Assembly: GCF_000002995.4 (NCBI RefSeq)
Contig: NW_025062478.1
Coordinates: 9,276,001 to 9,340,000, forward strand
Direction of reading: 5' to 3'
Source of the DNA: Brugia malayi
Lineage: Eukaryota > Nematoda > Chromadorea > Rhabditida > Onchocercidae
DNA: 64,000 nucleotides
Each line of letters begins with the position of its first letter. Within the stretch, counting starts at the first letter, position 1. Shown here piece by piece: positions 24,801 to 38,000 of the stretch. Made by a program: the position numbers and the translations under genes. The notes beneath the pieces were generated by a model. The model was not told the DNA's origin. It was given only the letters and a program-made list of their open reading frames with translations, and searched no databases.

Positions 24801-27800
24801 GCAGCACAGAGCAAGGAGAATATTTAATAAAATAATAAAAATATAACGAAAAAAAGAATAAAACGAAAAACTAAATAAATTATTTTTTAATTTGATTAAA
24901 TTTATTTTTCAAATTTTGATTTGATTGCAATAATTTTATAAAGTTTGCATCTTTTCACAAAATGTTGAATGTAGGAATTATCACCTGGTGGATTAAGTCG
25001 AACAGTTATGGATGAAAATGGATTTTTCTGGGATATGGGAGGACATGTCACTTTTGATCATAATTTACCTTATTACAAGGAAGCAATATGTTGGGCCATA
25101 AATGAATGGAATATTTTAACAAGAAGCTGTCAGGTTTTGTCCATTTTCTGAATATAATAAAAATTTATTTAAAAATTTTATCATCATTTTTAATGATTTC
25201 ATTTGTTGATTTATTTCATAGTAAATTTGTCCGGAATACAGGGAAGATGATGAAATGATGTTTATCAGATCAAAAATTGATACCATGATATGATATGATA
25301 TGATAACATTATCATTTTACACTTTTATATTCTTATAGGTTGATATAAGTTATATGTTCAACGAGAAAGGCTTGCATCTTGTACCGTATCCGGTGCAGTA
25401 TGCAGTACCAATGTTTCCAGCAAGCATTAAAGCGAAATGCTTGGAAGACCTGCGAGATCGGCGTAGAAAATCAGCGGCAAGTAGATATTCAGTGGTTGTC
25501 AAATTTGACAAAATTTAAAATTCTCTGTCTAATCACTTCACTTCACTGATGACTTTCATTTGAAATTTCAAATTGATAAAATTGTGATATATTTCCTTTT
25601 TCTTGAATCGTTCAATAGAATGCATTTTTGTGTTGACAATATGAATTCACAATTTAAATTCAAATGACCAACCACTTCCCAAAGGAGACGTTTCCGTTGT
25701 TAGTCATTGCTTATATATAAGTTTACATCGTTGAAATTTTAAAATCGAACTAAACAGAATCAAAAGTTTGAGACTAATATTATTGCAATAAATAGCGGTG
25801 AATTTATCAAAAATGTGTAAAATTTATCTACAAAAGGCAAACACTTCATTTTATTGATTTCATAAATGAATGTTTTTTTTTTTTTTTTTTTTAAGAAAGA
25901 ATTCCGCCAAAAAATTTTAATGATTGGATCGACGAGCATTTCGGGCCAACACTAAGCAATTACTTCTTCAAACAGTATACTCGAAAGGTTTGTCCATAAG
26001 TTTATCGATCCATCGACATTCCCTGATCATCAATAAATTCCGTTTGAAGAATCAGTTGAAAGTAATAGATGGAAGGTGCAACTGGCACAAATTCTATCCA
26101 AGGTTAACTGATTTAAAATTAAAGGTTTGGACTGTAAGACCGGATCAGATGAATCCGGTATGGATTGGAACTCGAGTTGCTATGATACCTTATGAAAAAT
26201 TGGAGGAATTTTGTGCCATGAATGAAGAAGATTTAAAGGTATCAGTATGTCATAAAGTGTTCAGTTTTCAAGTAGATTGAGACTTTTTCAAGTTATAATC
26301 ATTACATGAACGAAACTTTAAGGCCAAATAATTGATAATGATAATAGGCTACTGAGCCAGAATGATACATTAAATTATTTCCTTAATTTCATCAAATACT
26401 CATTAAATTAATTTATCAAAAATGCCTATCCTTTTTTCCGTTAATAATTTCTTTCATGCAAAAGGCATTGTCCAAAATATTATACAAATTTCAGGAAATT
26501 GACCTTGGCTGGGGTCCAAATGCCAGATTTATGTTTCCGAAACGCTATGGCACAGGGTCAATTTGGAAATCAATGACTAACAAATTACCATCTCAGTGGT
26601 TTCATTTTGGATGCAAGTTAAGCTTCCCATCTTCTTTCTAACTTAGCTATTAATCAATAGAATTTAACTGATAGCTTTTATGATGAGTGATAAGTGTAGC
26701 AAGGTTTATTCAAGAATTTACTCATTACTCATTCATACTTGAACGGAAAACCGAAAATGTATTTATTGACATTACATATGATTGTAGTATACGAAATTTG
26801 GATTTAAGCTTAAACGATTTCCGGAAACTTTTTTAAAGTTGAGAAGAGTTTTCCTTCATGTAAACAAGTGTAGTTTAATATGTTGCAACGATGAATGATT
26901 TTATTTTAGGTTATTAACATTGATGCCAAAAGAAAAACAATTATGTATGAAAATGAACGATATGGAAAGGTAAATCTCAACTATGATATACTTATCAATA
27001 CAGGACCTATTGATCAACTAATCAAATACACTAAATTATGTCAGCAAATTGATTTAAAATACAATAAGGTAAGAATTAATTAACTCTTTTTGACGTATTT
27101 TTCTATTGAACAAAGAGTATTATAGCATTTCAATGCATTTTTCAGGTATTTGTGATAGGTGTTGGCTTAATAAAACCAATGAGTCGAGTTGCAGAACAAT
27201 TTACTTGGCTTTATTTTCCGGAAAATACCGTTCCGTTCTATCGTGTTACTTTCTTATCACGTTATGGTGAGATGACCCCAGATAATGATAAGTATTGGTC
27301 AGTACTATGTGAATGTGCCTATGATATCAATGATAACAGTGTTAGCAATTCATATTCTATTTTCTTCATTTATTTATAAAATCCAAAATTTGACGATTAT
27401 TATTGAAAGAAATATTTTAATCATTGATTTGCTAATGTAATTTCTAAAGCACTAATCTAAGTCGTTTATTTTATTACTTAATCAGTCACTTCTATTATTA
27501 AGTTTATATTTTTGAAATCAAATTTTAAGAAATTTATTAAATTTTGATAAATTAACGATTTGGATAAGTTGATTTTTTTAAAATATTTTTTAAATATTTT
27601 TTTTTTAAAAAATAAACTATCAAATTTATTACCAAATTTATTACAAATACAGTAGTTTGTTAAGTTTAAAGGTTAAAAATATTTTTGCAGATTAGTGAAG
27701 AAGAAATAAAAGAAAAAACAATTAAATGTCTGATACGGAAATCAATCATTTTACGTGAACAGATTGTTAGTCTGTTTTCAACATTGCTACCATATGGATA

Positions 27801-28234
27801 TCCTATACCCACTGTGAATGTTAGTAAGTTCACGTTCACGTTTACGTTTAGGAGTTTTAATTTAATCATTTATGTGTTTTACTTTATACGTATACACGTT
27901 TCATGTTAGTGAAGTTGAAATTAGTACGATTTTACTTTTGTGATACGTGCATGTCTTGCGTGAATTGAAAGTGATCATTCTTATTCTTAATTTAAAAAAT
28001 TTTTATCTCGATATGAAGATATGAAGAATGTTTCAGAGAGATAATGAATTAACCCGTGCTCATCAAATTCTTGAAAAGCATGAAATATATTCGAGAGGTC
28101 GATTTGGTGGTTGGAAATATGAGGTATCAAATCAGGATCATTGCTTTATGCAAGGCAAAGAAATTATCGACAGACTGTTATTGGGTGAACCAGAAATAAT
28201 TTACAAAAATGGATTATCAGCATCTCAAGAATGA
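21894..28234 (+). CDS. glf-1: UDP-galactopyranose mutase (eukaryotic type), ten exons
   Basis: Exons: 21894-22013, 24975-25133, 25339-25480, 25896-25987, 26125-26238, 26495-26616, 26910-27068, 27146-27340, 27691-27819, 28037-28234; about 475 residues, normal for eukaryotic enzymes. This FAD flavoenzyme converts UDP-galactopyranose to UDP-galactofuranose for surface glycans. Landmarks in order: N-terminal Rossmann loop [21 protein letters not shown] (conserved histidine loop); [15 protein letters not shown] and GTRVA (substrate-binding arginine); [57 protein letters not shown] near the C-terminus. Two oddities: the usual GAGPTG reads GAAPTG, and the join of exons 6 and 7 is one base out of phase with a GT-AG intron, so a microexon, unusual splice or sequence error lies there. 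All other joins are in frame. The family has no vertebrate counterpart. The symbol is that of the C. elegans gene, assigned by family. Confidence 0.93.
22018..24772 (+). repeat. 32-bp minisatellite, about 86 copies, filling mutase intron 1
   Basis: The unit can be written GTGATATGAGAGAAATATTC followed by TTGACATCTCAG. Copies differ mainly at three or four sites: GTGAT, GTAAT, GTAAC, ATGAC or GGCATG near the start, and CTCAG or CCCAG at the end. Two units (near 23765 and 23895) are 31 bp. The array starts four bases inside the intron, right after the exon 1 donor, and ends 200 bases before exon 2. Most units begin with GT and end with AG, so the boundaries read CAG|GT again and again. Minus-strand open frames across parts of it are only repeat artefacts. 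Confidence 0.98.
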
Positions 28235-29580
28235 AATAAATCTCATTTACTTTATCAGGGTATTATCATGGTGATAGTTTATCAATAATCACATTGCAGC
28301 GAAATTTTAATCTTTGTTTTCTTAATAATACTACCAAAATTTTCTATGTAAATTCATTTTTATATATTTTCAATCTTTCTTATAGTTTTCTTTTTGTGTT
28401 CATAAAAAAATTAGTAAAGAAGATACTATGCAAATAATTTTGAGGTAAAATTGTGATTTTTAGTCGTATCGTTGTTTAAATTTAAAAAGTTTTAGCAGTT
28501 AAAAGGAAAGAACAAAAAATGCATGCAAAATAATCAAAAAAGTTGAAAATATCGGTTTTTTTTAATGAAGTTATATTTTTATATAGAATTAGCATTAAAT
28601 GGAAGTAAAATTTAACATTATTAGAACTTATTTCCTAGTTTAACATACAAAAAATCTTACAAATTGTAGTATTTTCAAAAAATTCAAAATTTAAATTTTT
28701 TTCAAAATTTTAATTTTAATTGTAAAAATGAATTGTGGCCATGACCAATTAAGTATCAAAAAAATTATAACACAAATGAAATTCATCCAATTTTGTTGTT
28801 ACCAATAAATAATGATAATAAAATAATCGATGAGAATAAACCTGTATAATCAATATATTCGAATTAGTAATCAATATATCATTTGAACGAGTACAGTATG
28901 AACTAATTAATATTTCCTCTTTAATATATAAATATTAAATGTGATGATATATACTTTGGATTAAGTAAATCAATTATATCAATGTATTGAATGAATCAAT
29001 GTAGCAAAATCGATAATCAATACATCAATTTATGCATTGTATTAATTTCAAATATTAAATGTTAAAAAAAATTGTAACACAAATGATGAATCATTTATTC
29101 TCGACAATTATGCTTTTTCGTTTCTTTTTTGAACAGCTCAGCATTGATATGCAATCATTGAAGTAAAATAAATATTCTTAAACGGAAAAGAAAGAATTAA
29201 TCAAATTTAAAAAAAAAAAAAATTCCACATCTTTTATATATTTTAATTAATTTTATTGCTATCGTTTGGTAGTATAAAACAGTAGCATTTGATATGATTT
29301 ATTAACAACCAATTAATTAATTAATTAATTAACTAATTCAAATTTTTTTGCTATCTAAATAAAATGTTTGTATCATTTCTTTTTCTTTTTTTTATTCGTA
29401 ATCATAATCAAAATTTGAAATTATTGTATTTAAAATTCAAATATTACATACACATCTATAAAGAGAGAGAGGAAAGAGTGAGAAAGAGAAAGGTAAGAGG
29501 GAGGGAGAGAAGAAAGGAAATGAAAGCATAGGAAAACGTAAAAAAAAAAAGAATTATTAAGTATTATCAATAATATTTGC
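28235..29580. other. Convergent 3' spacer between the mutase and the four-helix membrane protein gene
   Basis: Both flanking genes end here. An AATAAA directly follows the mutase stop codon (28235-28240). The rest is AT-rich sequence with (AATT)n at 29313-29332 and a GA-rich tract near 29459-29520. I see no exon. Confidence 0.7.
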
Positions 29581-30854
29581 TTAATGATTAAATAATTCTT
29601 CATGATTTTGCATAATTTCAGCATTTCCTGGTTGATTAATAAATTGAATTCCATTTTGATGTCTGTTATGATGAAAATATTCAATTCTTTCTCTATTCAT
29701 TAAATTTTGTTGCATTCGTATAGCCTAAAAATAATTCTTTCAAAAATTATCTTTTTCTCCCATCCTTTTATTTTCTTTTTTTTTTTTTTTTATTCTTCTA
29801 ACAAATTATTAAAAAAAAAAAATTATTTGAAATATTTTATTACTCGAAATATAATCATAAAATGTTTTTTTTTTTAATAAAATTAAAAAGTTTCCAGATA
29901 TATATGTATGTTATGATCATTAAACATAAATGTTTAAAACATATCACTGATAATTGATAACAAATATGCTACCATGTATAATCGTTGATAACATATTCGT
30001 TAGTTGATTAAATGGTAATGAAAATTATCTTTTTTTTGGTTCCTAGATTTTTTTTATCTTTCTTTTAAAGTATAATTTATATTATTTAATTATAATTAGT
30101 ATTTTCTATAATATTTTTATTAATTCATATATTTTTTAAACAAACAATTTTGCATTATTAAATTATTTACCTGTCTTTTGATAATTAATTAATTAATTAC
30201 CTGCTCTTCAATAATAATATAATGTTGATAATAAATTAATTGTGCAACAATAATTGCAAGTAGTAAAGCATAAACATTAGCAATTAGTAATGCACTAGCC
30301 CAAATGCATCGTTTCCATACTTCCATTTCAAGCAAATTATCAGAAATTTGTTGCACATCAATTATAACATCAATAAGCCAATATAAAATATACGAGGACT
30401 AAAATTTAATTTAAACAAATTTCCTTCTCTTTTCGTTTATTTTTAGTTTTTTTTCCTCTTTTTTCAAATTATAAAATTTGGCTCTTTTTTCCTTCCGCCT
30501 CATTATCACTTTTTTAAATTTCTACCATTATTCAATCTTTCACAATTCTTTTTTGACGTGATGTGACTTCTCGTTCCTCAAAAATTTTGCTATCGCTTTA
30601 CTATCTCTATTTATTATCATTATTAATTATTATTGTCTATTGTTATTGCTATTTATTATCATTATTTGTATTATTGTTATTGTTGTTATTATTTGTTTTA
30701 TCACTTATAATTTAGCAGGCTTTACTATAGAATCTCAGTCTGACTGTTGAATAATTTATTAATCATGCCTATAACATACTATTTTTCTTAAATTTCGATC
30801 TACAAAAAAAGAGCAAATTCATCTGAAATCCATCAGTGCTTATTAATAATAATA

Positions 30855-30924
<70 letters not shown>

Positions 30925-32159
30925 TTTCCTTAATTAATGACTAACATTTTTCGTTTTAAACATGCTTAAACCATATTTAATACTTAATTTTAATTTAAAC
31001 TTACAATAGTAAATGCTATTGGTAAAGCAAGCATAAAGCTTGGAAATAGTGTTCGCATTGCATAAGTTGGAAAAAGCCATTCTAAATCAGCATGAATTAA
31101 TGCAAAAAGCGCCGATAATGGCGCAAAACCATATAGCAATAATTCTGATAGACCCCAAATTAACTGCAATCATTTTTTTTTTCGAAAAAAAAAAATAATT
31201 AAATTTGATTAAATGAAAAAAAGTTTAATAAATTCTTGATATTTATTACTTTAAACGATAACCAATTTAATTAATTAAACAAAAAAAAGAGAAGTATTTC
31301 ATTTTTTTATTCACTCAACGATATACATTGCATTTAAGACTTAATAATGACTAAATAATGTTTTAACTAAATTAGTTTGATTAAAATTATTTTGAATTTA
31401 AGATTATTTGCCTATTCCATTATTAGCTAAATTAAAATGTGAATAATGTATTTATCAGATATCATCAAATTAATTGCAAAAAAAAGGAAAAAAATGTAGT
31501 GTAATGAAAAATTTTAAGTTAAAAAATTTATTTTTTGCAAATGCTATCTTTATTTTCTGCTTTTTATCAGATAATGAATTGTCCTTAGAAATATTAAATT
31601 TTAAATTTGTTCTATAATTCTATTATAAACATATTCATATTTTACCTGTACTGTTATACACAGGTAAAAATTGAAAAGGTTATACGAATAAGCATTAATT
31701 TTTTTATGCTAATTAAAATTTTAATAAATTACTCCAGTAGTTTGTTCTTCATACAATCGACATGAAATGCATTGATCTATGATCATCAATTGATTGATAT
31801 GATCGTATAATCGTTTAATTCCTATCATCGAATATAAAATAAAGATAGCATAACCAGCCGTCTACAATGTTTGAAAAGAGGATACTGAAATGGAAAAAAA
31901 AATTGAAATTTAATAAAATTTTGAAAAACATTTTTCCATTCCATTTTACCGTCTTTTCCTCAAAATAAATAAATAAATAAATAATCACACAAATTTATTA
32001 TTCCTTTAACAAAAAAAAGAGAGAAAAGCCTGAAAAAATTAAATTTAAGAAAATCAAAAAAAAAAAAAAGAAAAAGGAAGAAACCTTAAGATAAGCCTTA
32101 TAACAGAAATAACTTGGCTCGTTTATATCATTTTCATCCTCTGATGCTTCTCGATTCAT
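29581..32159 (-). CDS. Four-transmembrane protein of unknown family, five exons
   Basis: Exons in coding order: 32085-32159, 31733-31861, 31005-31163, 30201-30398, 29581-29724. All are phase 0 with GT-AG borders, and each length is a multiple of three (25, 43, 53, 66 and 47 codons), giving 234 residues. The N-terminus is short and acidic (MNREASEDENDINEPSYF). Four hydrophobic segments follow: one at the start of exon 2 (AGYAIFILYSMIGI), one opening exon 3 (LIWGLSELLLYGFAPL), one across the exon 3/4 join (SFMLALPIAFTI then SSYILYWLI), and one in exon 4 (WASALLIANVYALLLAIIVA). The exon 2 loop has a CISC pair. The C-terminal tail is hydrophilic, rich in Asn, Gln and His. The start is supported by an acceptor seven bases upstream. 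Topology suggests an integral membrane protein with both ends cytosolic; I do not recognise the family. Confidence 0.85.
30844..30921 (+). repeat. (AAT)n microsatellite in an intron
   Basis: Almost uninterrupted AAT trinucleotide run of about 78 bases, inside the intron between exons 3 and 4 of the four-helix membrane protein gene. Confidence 0.95.
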
Positions 32160-32180
32160 CGTTACGCTGAATTAATTCTC
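32160..32180 (-). promoter_or_regulatory. Likely trans-splice acceptor of the four-helix membrane protein gene
   Basis: On the minus strand AGAATTAATTCAG ends seven bases before the ATG (the AG lies at 32167-32168). No upstream exon with a matching donor is seen, so a spliced-leader acceptor is the simplest reading. Confidence 0.45.
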
Positions 32181-35043
32181 TGCTAAGTCGATAATAATTT
32201 TCTTTGTTTTTTTCTAATTTTTAAAATTCAAAAAAAAGAAATATTTTGAATATATTTAAAAAATTTTTTTGTCTTAGAACTTTTAAAAAGTTTGTTGCAA
32301 AAAAAAAAAAAAGTGAAAAATTCCGCTAGTAATTACCATTTAATAGGATATAATAGGTGTCAAAAAATTTTTTTATGACAAAAAATTTTTATGCAGATAA
32401 TTTTTAATTAAATTAATAATATCTAATTATTAATTTCACATCAGGAATTTGGAAATTTTACCACTTGACAAAAATATGAGTAATAACTAATATAAAATTT
32501 GGAAACCGTAAGTTAGCTAACGGGAGGGGAAATAGTTTGAAAATAAGAAAATCGAACTTTTTAAATCAACCGAACAAAATTATTTCAAATGTTAGGTATG
32601 AAATGATTCCAAAATAATGTTTTTCAAATTTTAATTTTATTTTTATTATTAACTATTGTGGTAAATATTTAAATTTGAACTGATAATCAGCTAATATTCA
32701 AATACTCAATTAGCATTTCAATTCTTGGCACTAAAAAAAAAAAAACACTTGTTATGATGTTATCAATTAATAGTGACATTTTTTTTAAAATTAAATTGAA
32801 TGCAACATAAAAATTAGCTTAAGCTAAATTTAATTTAATATTATTTCTTTTGCTTTATATAATTTAATGCGAATTAATTTTGGTATAACTTAATTCAGTT
32901 AATTCAGTTCAGTATGTCTGAATATTAGATCTATTTTAATTGATTTCAATTTATTTCAATTTGACAAGATTTGTTCAATTTATTTTATTTTGTTTCGTCT
33001 AAATAAATTTCAACTCATTTTATGTTTAAATGAAAATATTATAATCACAAAAATAATAGATTCGTTTGAAAAAGTAAAATAGTATGATAATAAAGTTTCA
33101 TTTAAAAATGGATAAGGATCGAATATTTAATTTTATGAGACAAAAGTAAGTGATTTGTTATTTTTAAATGATTTGACTAAAATGAATGATTTGTTCCTTT
33201 TGGTTAATTAATTTATATAAGAATTCATTTCAACACATTTTAATTAAATTAATTAATAATAAAATTTATTTTGTATTGGAAGATAGCTATTTTGTACTAA
33301 TAAAATGTGTTGTTTGACAACTTTTTGTCATAAATTTATCCGTTATATAATTTTGATTATGAAGGAATTTAAAATTTTTCAATTTACGATTTCAAAATTT
33401 TTAAAAAATATTGCATGCAAAATGATTTGAATTCATCACATAATCCTTAACAATTGCTAATTGATTGCTAACATTTATTTTTTAAATAATTAAAGTTTCA
33501 ACATAACATATTGCTTAATTAATTATTTACTATTTCATGCATTATTATTTTCCACTTTAATTCAAAACATTTCAGTGAATAAATCAGATCACAATATCAA
33601 TGACAAGGTAAACATCTATCTAAAACATTGGCTTTAAATGAAATTTTTAAAGCATTTAAATGAATTTCTTTAAATGAAATTCTTTTTTCGATATACGAAA
33701 TGAAATTTTTAAAAAATGAATTTGTAACAAATGCAAATTTGAAATTTCAACTTAACATATCGCTTAATTAATCACTTAATTGTTAGTTGATAAAAGAAAA
33801 AAAAAAAATCATGTTGAATTTCTTTAAAGAGAAATTCATTTCGTATATCGAAAAAAGAATAAATTTTCTAATGATTATAATGCCTTGTTTTTTTTTTTTC
33901 ATTTGAAGAAAAAAAAACAATTTGGAATTAATTTAAAATTGGAATTAAAATATTTAATTTAATATTTATTTAATTTATCTATTTATCATCAACTTAATTT
34001 ATCATATATATTATATATATTCAAAAAAATATTTAATTTATCATCAATTTATCATCATTGTAGGCATAGTTGAATATTTGTTTAAAAAATATCCCTAAGA
34101 TCTTCTTCTGTAGTTAGTTCATTCTTTTCATTAACTAAATATTTCTAATAAACATAATTGATAATCAATAATTGATAAACTTTAATTAATAAACGATAAG
34201 GGAAATTTGATACAAAACATTAACATAAATTAAATATAGAAATAATCCATTCATTATTTTCAGCAAACTTATAAATCATTCATCTTAGATCATTCGGACT
34301 CTGGAAAAATTGATTGAAAATTGTTCCAAAGAATAGAAAAAAACTTTGAAATTATTATCAAACTTTAAATTATCAAACTTTTATTACTTTTATTATCAAA
34401 CTTATTGTCAAATATTATCAAATTATCAACTATTATCAATTATTATCAAAAATTATTACCAAATTATCAAACTTTTATTACTTTTTATATAATTCATTTA
34501 TGCATGATATAATACATTGATAAAATCCACGGTAAAGCACTCTCAATCTCTGTTTCAACTGTAATCACATACTAATTTGATATTTTCTCACTCTCTAACA
34601 TTACGCTTTCTCAAAAGTTCCTACACACGTCTCGCGTCTCCTCAAATTACACGTTCACTCTATTCATGATTCATTTTAAATTGTTGTCGCAAATTTTTTC
34701 ATGTTTTATGAAATTAAAAAAAAAAATTCACAAAATTTTTCGATTATAATGTTTTAGGTTTTATTTTTTGGTCAAAAATATCTAACATTTATTTTTAGTT
34801 TCTCTTTTATTTTTTATGAAATTTTCTTGAATATCTTAGAAAATGAAATTGATTGAAATTTCATTTAATTTTAGCAGAAATTCAAAATGCTTAATGAAAG
34901 AATCAATCCAGAAAAATGTTTGATAACTAACTTTAAAATTAATTTTTTTGTTTTTTTGCAACAAGAAATGTTTAATTCGTTCCAGATATGGTTTGTGTAT
35001 TAATATGAATGTAGCATCCACTTCTACATAATTCCGAAATTTT
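32181..35043. other. Divergent 5' spacer between the four-helix membrane protein and SPE-39 genes
   Basis: About 2.9 kb of AT-rich DNA that must hold the upstream control regions of both genes. Contents seen: a diverged direct repeat (33494-33530 and 33743-33778), a long inverted repeat (33679-33860), and a degenerate ATTATCAAA-type tandem repeat around 34346-34485. I see no exon and no clear TATA or initiator signal. Confidence 0.6.
33679..33860. repeat. 26-bp inverted repeat with 130-base spacer
   Basis: The arms at 33679-33704 and 33835-33860 are perfect reverse complements sharing the core CTTTTTTCGATATACGAAAT. The inner region is AT-rich without an open frame. The shape resembles a small fold-back element, but no target-site duplication was identified. 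Confidence 0.8.
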
Positions 35044-38000
35044 ATGGCAGCTCATCGAAAATTCACTTTTGAAAATCCAGAAGATAGCTACTGGAATTCT
35101 AATGATTTCACTGATTCCCCATTTGATAACTTATCGACTGCGAATGCGGTAATTAATTACTTAATTAACTAATATTTTCATTAACATAATTAAATTGAAT
35201 AATTTTCAAGTAAACCATTTCACTAATTGAAAGTGAGGAAAAAAATTCTACATTAATATTTATTTTGTTTAATTTGTCAATGTTTATTTTGTTCTTATAT
35301 CATCTGTAATTTCAATGAAATATTTTTCATTCATATAGTATTATTTGTAATACTGTTAACAACTATTGATAGAATTATAATAGCATCTTTGTTTTTTTTG
35401 TTTTTTTTTTTTTTTTCGATTTAATATTAAAATGTGCGATTAATTATATATTGCAAAATTTTTATTAATTCAACTTTTTGATAGGCTGCTGCTCGAGCAG
35501 CTGTAGATGATTTATTCGAGTGTAAATTTCGTTTTGATAGCGATGATGGATGGTCGAATGCTGGAAGTGAATCACCATCGATTGGAGAAATCCAAACCAA
35601 GCAAAATTTAAGGTTTAGATTCCATTTTATATGGATAAAATTTTGAAATAATTATGTCATCTTGTAATTACTTCTGTTCAAATTATAGAATCTAAAAATT
35701 TCACCTCACCATTCATGACTTCTTAAATTTACAATCAAATGCTCGAGAGGATGATTTTTTATGCAGAAAATCTCTTTTCTTAATGCTTTTTAAGTTTGGA
35801 AATCTCAAATTTATAATTCTAGAAATGGAAGTACCGATGCACTGAAAACAGTCCTTGAAACTTCGAGACCAGGTCGTTCACTCGTACAGTTTAATCAGGT
35901 AAACATTTAAAATCTTTATTTTTCCTATTATTTATACCATTAGATCAACCAATAGTTAATAGCTATTTGGTTGTAAAATACTGCTATGTAATTCCTTGCA
36001 TTCATATTGAAAAGAGTAACTCATTGCGTATATTTTTATTTAGATTTAAGATTAAAGGTATATTTTTAGGATCAAATATTTGGTCAGAAAACTCCTTTAA
36101 AATATTGTCCTGTTTCCTGTGATTATGCTTCTTCATTCATTTCTGATGGTAGTGCTGAATCATTTTCGAGTAATGCAACTACACAGTTGGACTACTCTAG
36201 ACTGAAAAGTGAACACAGGAAATTGCAAAAGCATTTGGAGGTTGTTTATTTTCAATTTATTATTTCTTCATAGATTTAATTTTTAGTTTTTTGTTTTCAA
36301 TTTTTTCATAGATTTCATTTTAATGTTTTGATATTTTTCATTTAAGATATGATTTAATGGTTAGCATTATGAGCTCATCTTTTGAGATTTCCTTTATTAC
36401 GATATATATAAGATCGTTTTTATTGAGTTCTTTACATGACTTTTTTTTTGTTTTACCATTTCATAATCATCTGTGACGTTATCTTACATCATTTATAAAT
36501 GTATTCCAAATAATATTCTCTAATGATTTATTTAATTTTCCAGATAGTTGTTTAAAGCTTGCTTTTTTTAGCAAGTAAGATTAGAACGTTATCGTGCAGC
36601 TGATCCTGAACATACAATTCGAAGATTGCTACGAAATGATTCGGTTTCATTAGACTTGTATCGAAGTAAGAAAGAGAAGTTAGATTTATTGGAAGCTGCT
36701 TTGGAATCCTATGATGGAAATGTCATCATTGCTGTAAGTATTTGAATTTAATTTCTCTTGTTAAACAAAAATCATATTTATTTGCATATTTCATCTCCAT
36801 TATTGCATGTGAGGAAATTTAGGTGTTACTACTCTCCACCTACAATTCTTCATCATATCATTTCAATTTATTGTCGTTTTTTGTTTCTTTATTTATCCAG
36901 AGTTTCAGCTTTGATTGGTAAGATAAATTTTTAGGATTGCACATTTTATAAACTGATACTTATAGCTTGCTCATTTTTGAATTATTTCTCGATGTTCATT
37001 TACTTTTTAAATTTGTGTATTTGTTAAAATTAAAGTGTTTATTCATTTTAAAATATCAATTTATATATTTCTTTCAGGCTAATATCAAAAAGATTTGTTT
37101 TTAGATCTTTTTGTAAATTTGACAACCTGTTTAGCTTATGGCCATTGTTGTATACTTGTGATAAATCGCTGCATGCTTTTTCTTACTTGTTACTTTAACC
37201 ATTTGTAGATTTTGCTTATAAATTTATGTTCAGGTTGTATTAGCTTTGGAAAGATCTCTTAAAACTTCGATATTTTTGGATATCCTAAAACAAAAGCCAG
37301 TTGCTGCTCATCATTATGTGTCTTATTTGAAAGATATGAAGAATTATGATCAACTAACTTCAACATTATCGTAATTTTTTATTTCATTTGCTATTGCTTG
37401 ATAAGTAATAAATCGTACGAGATATTTGCGTTTAGTTTTAATTTTCATTATGCTATGATGTGAGTTTCATAGAGTCTAAAATTTTTATTGTCTATGTCGA
37501 TGTAAAAGCGTTATGTAAAACATGGAATTGTCAAAATTAACAAGCACTTTATTTCTAGTTAGATGACAGCATTTAAAAATATCTTTTCATAATGATTCAT
37601 CTTAAAGAAATTAAGGTGAATCATTATGAAAAAGAAATGAGAACAAAGAAAGAGTGAATGTTTTAATATTTCTTTCCATGATATGTTATTAAAAATCAAA
37701 TAGTGGTATAATTTTATCATCCAAAAAGAAAAAAGTAATTCTTTTCAGAGCTTTAAATCGTACAGAAGAAGTTGCACTTGTATTATATTCGGTGGCATGT
37801 AAAAAGCCACCAAATGAGCGAATTGTATATTTGAAAAAATGTTTAAATTCATGTACTGCTGTTCCATCACTTCAAGCTTTTTCAAAATCTGTAAATGAAT
37901 ATATTGATCTTCTGGAACGACAAATTATAATTGAAGTAAGAAATTTTATAGTAATTTTAAATTGAATATCCTTTTTCATAATTGATTCTTCGATTTTGCA

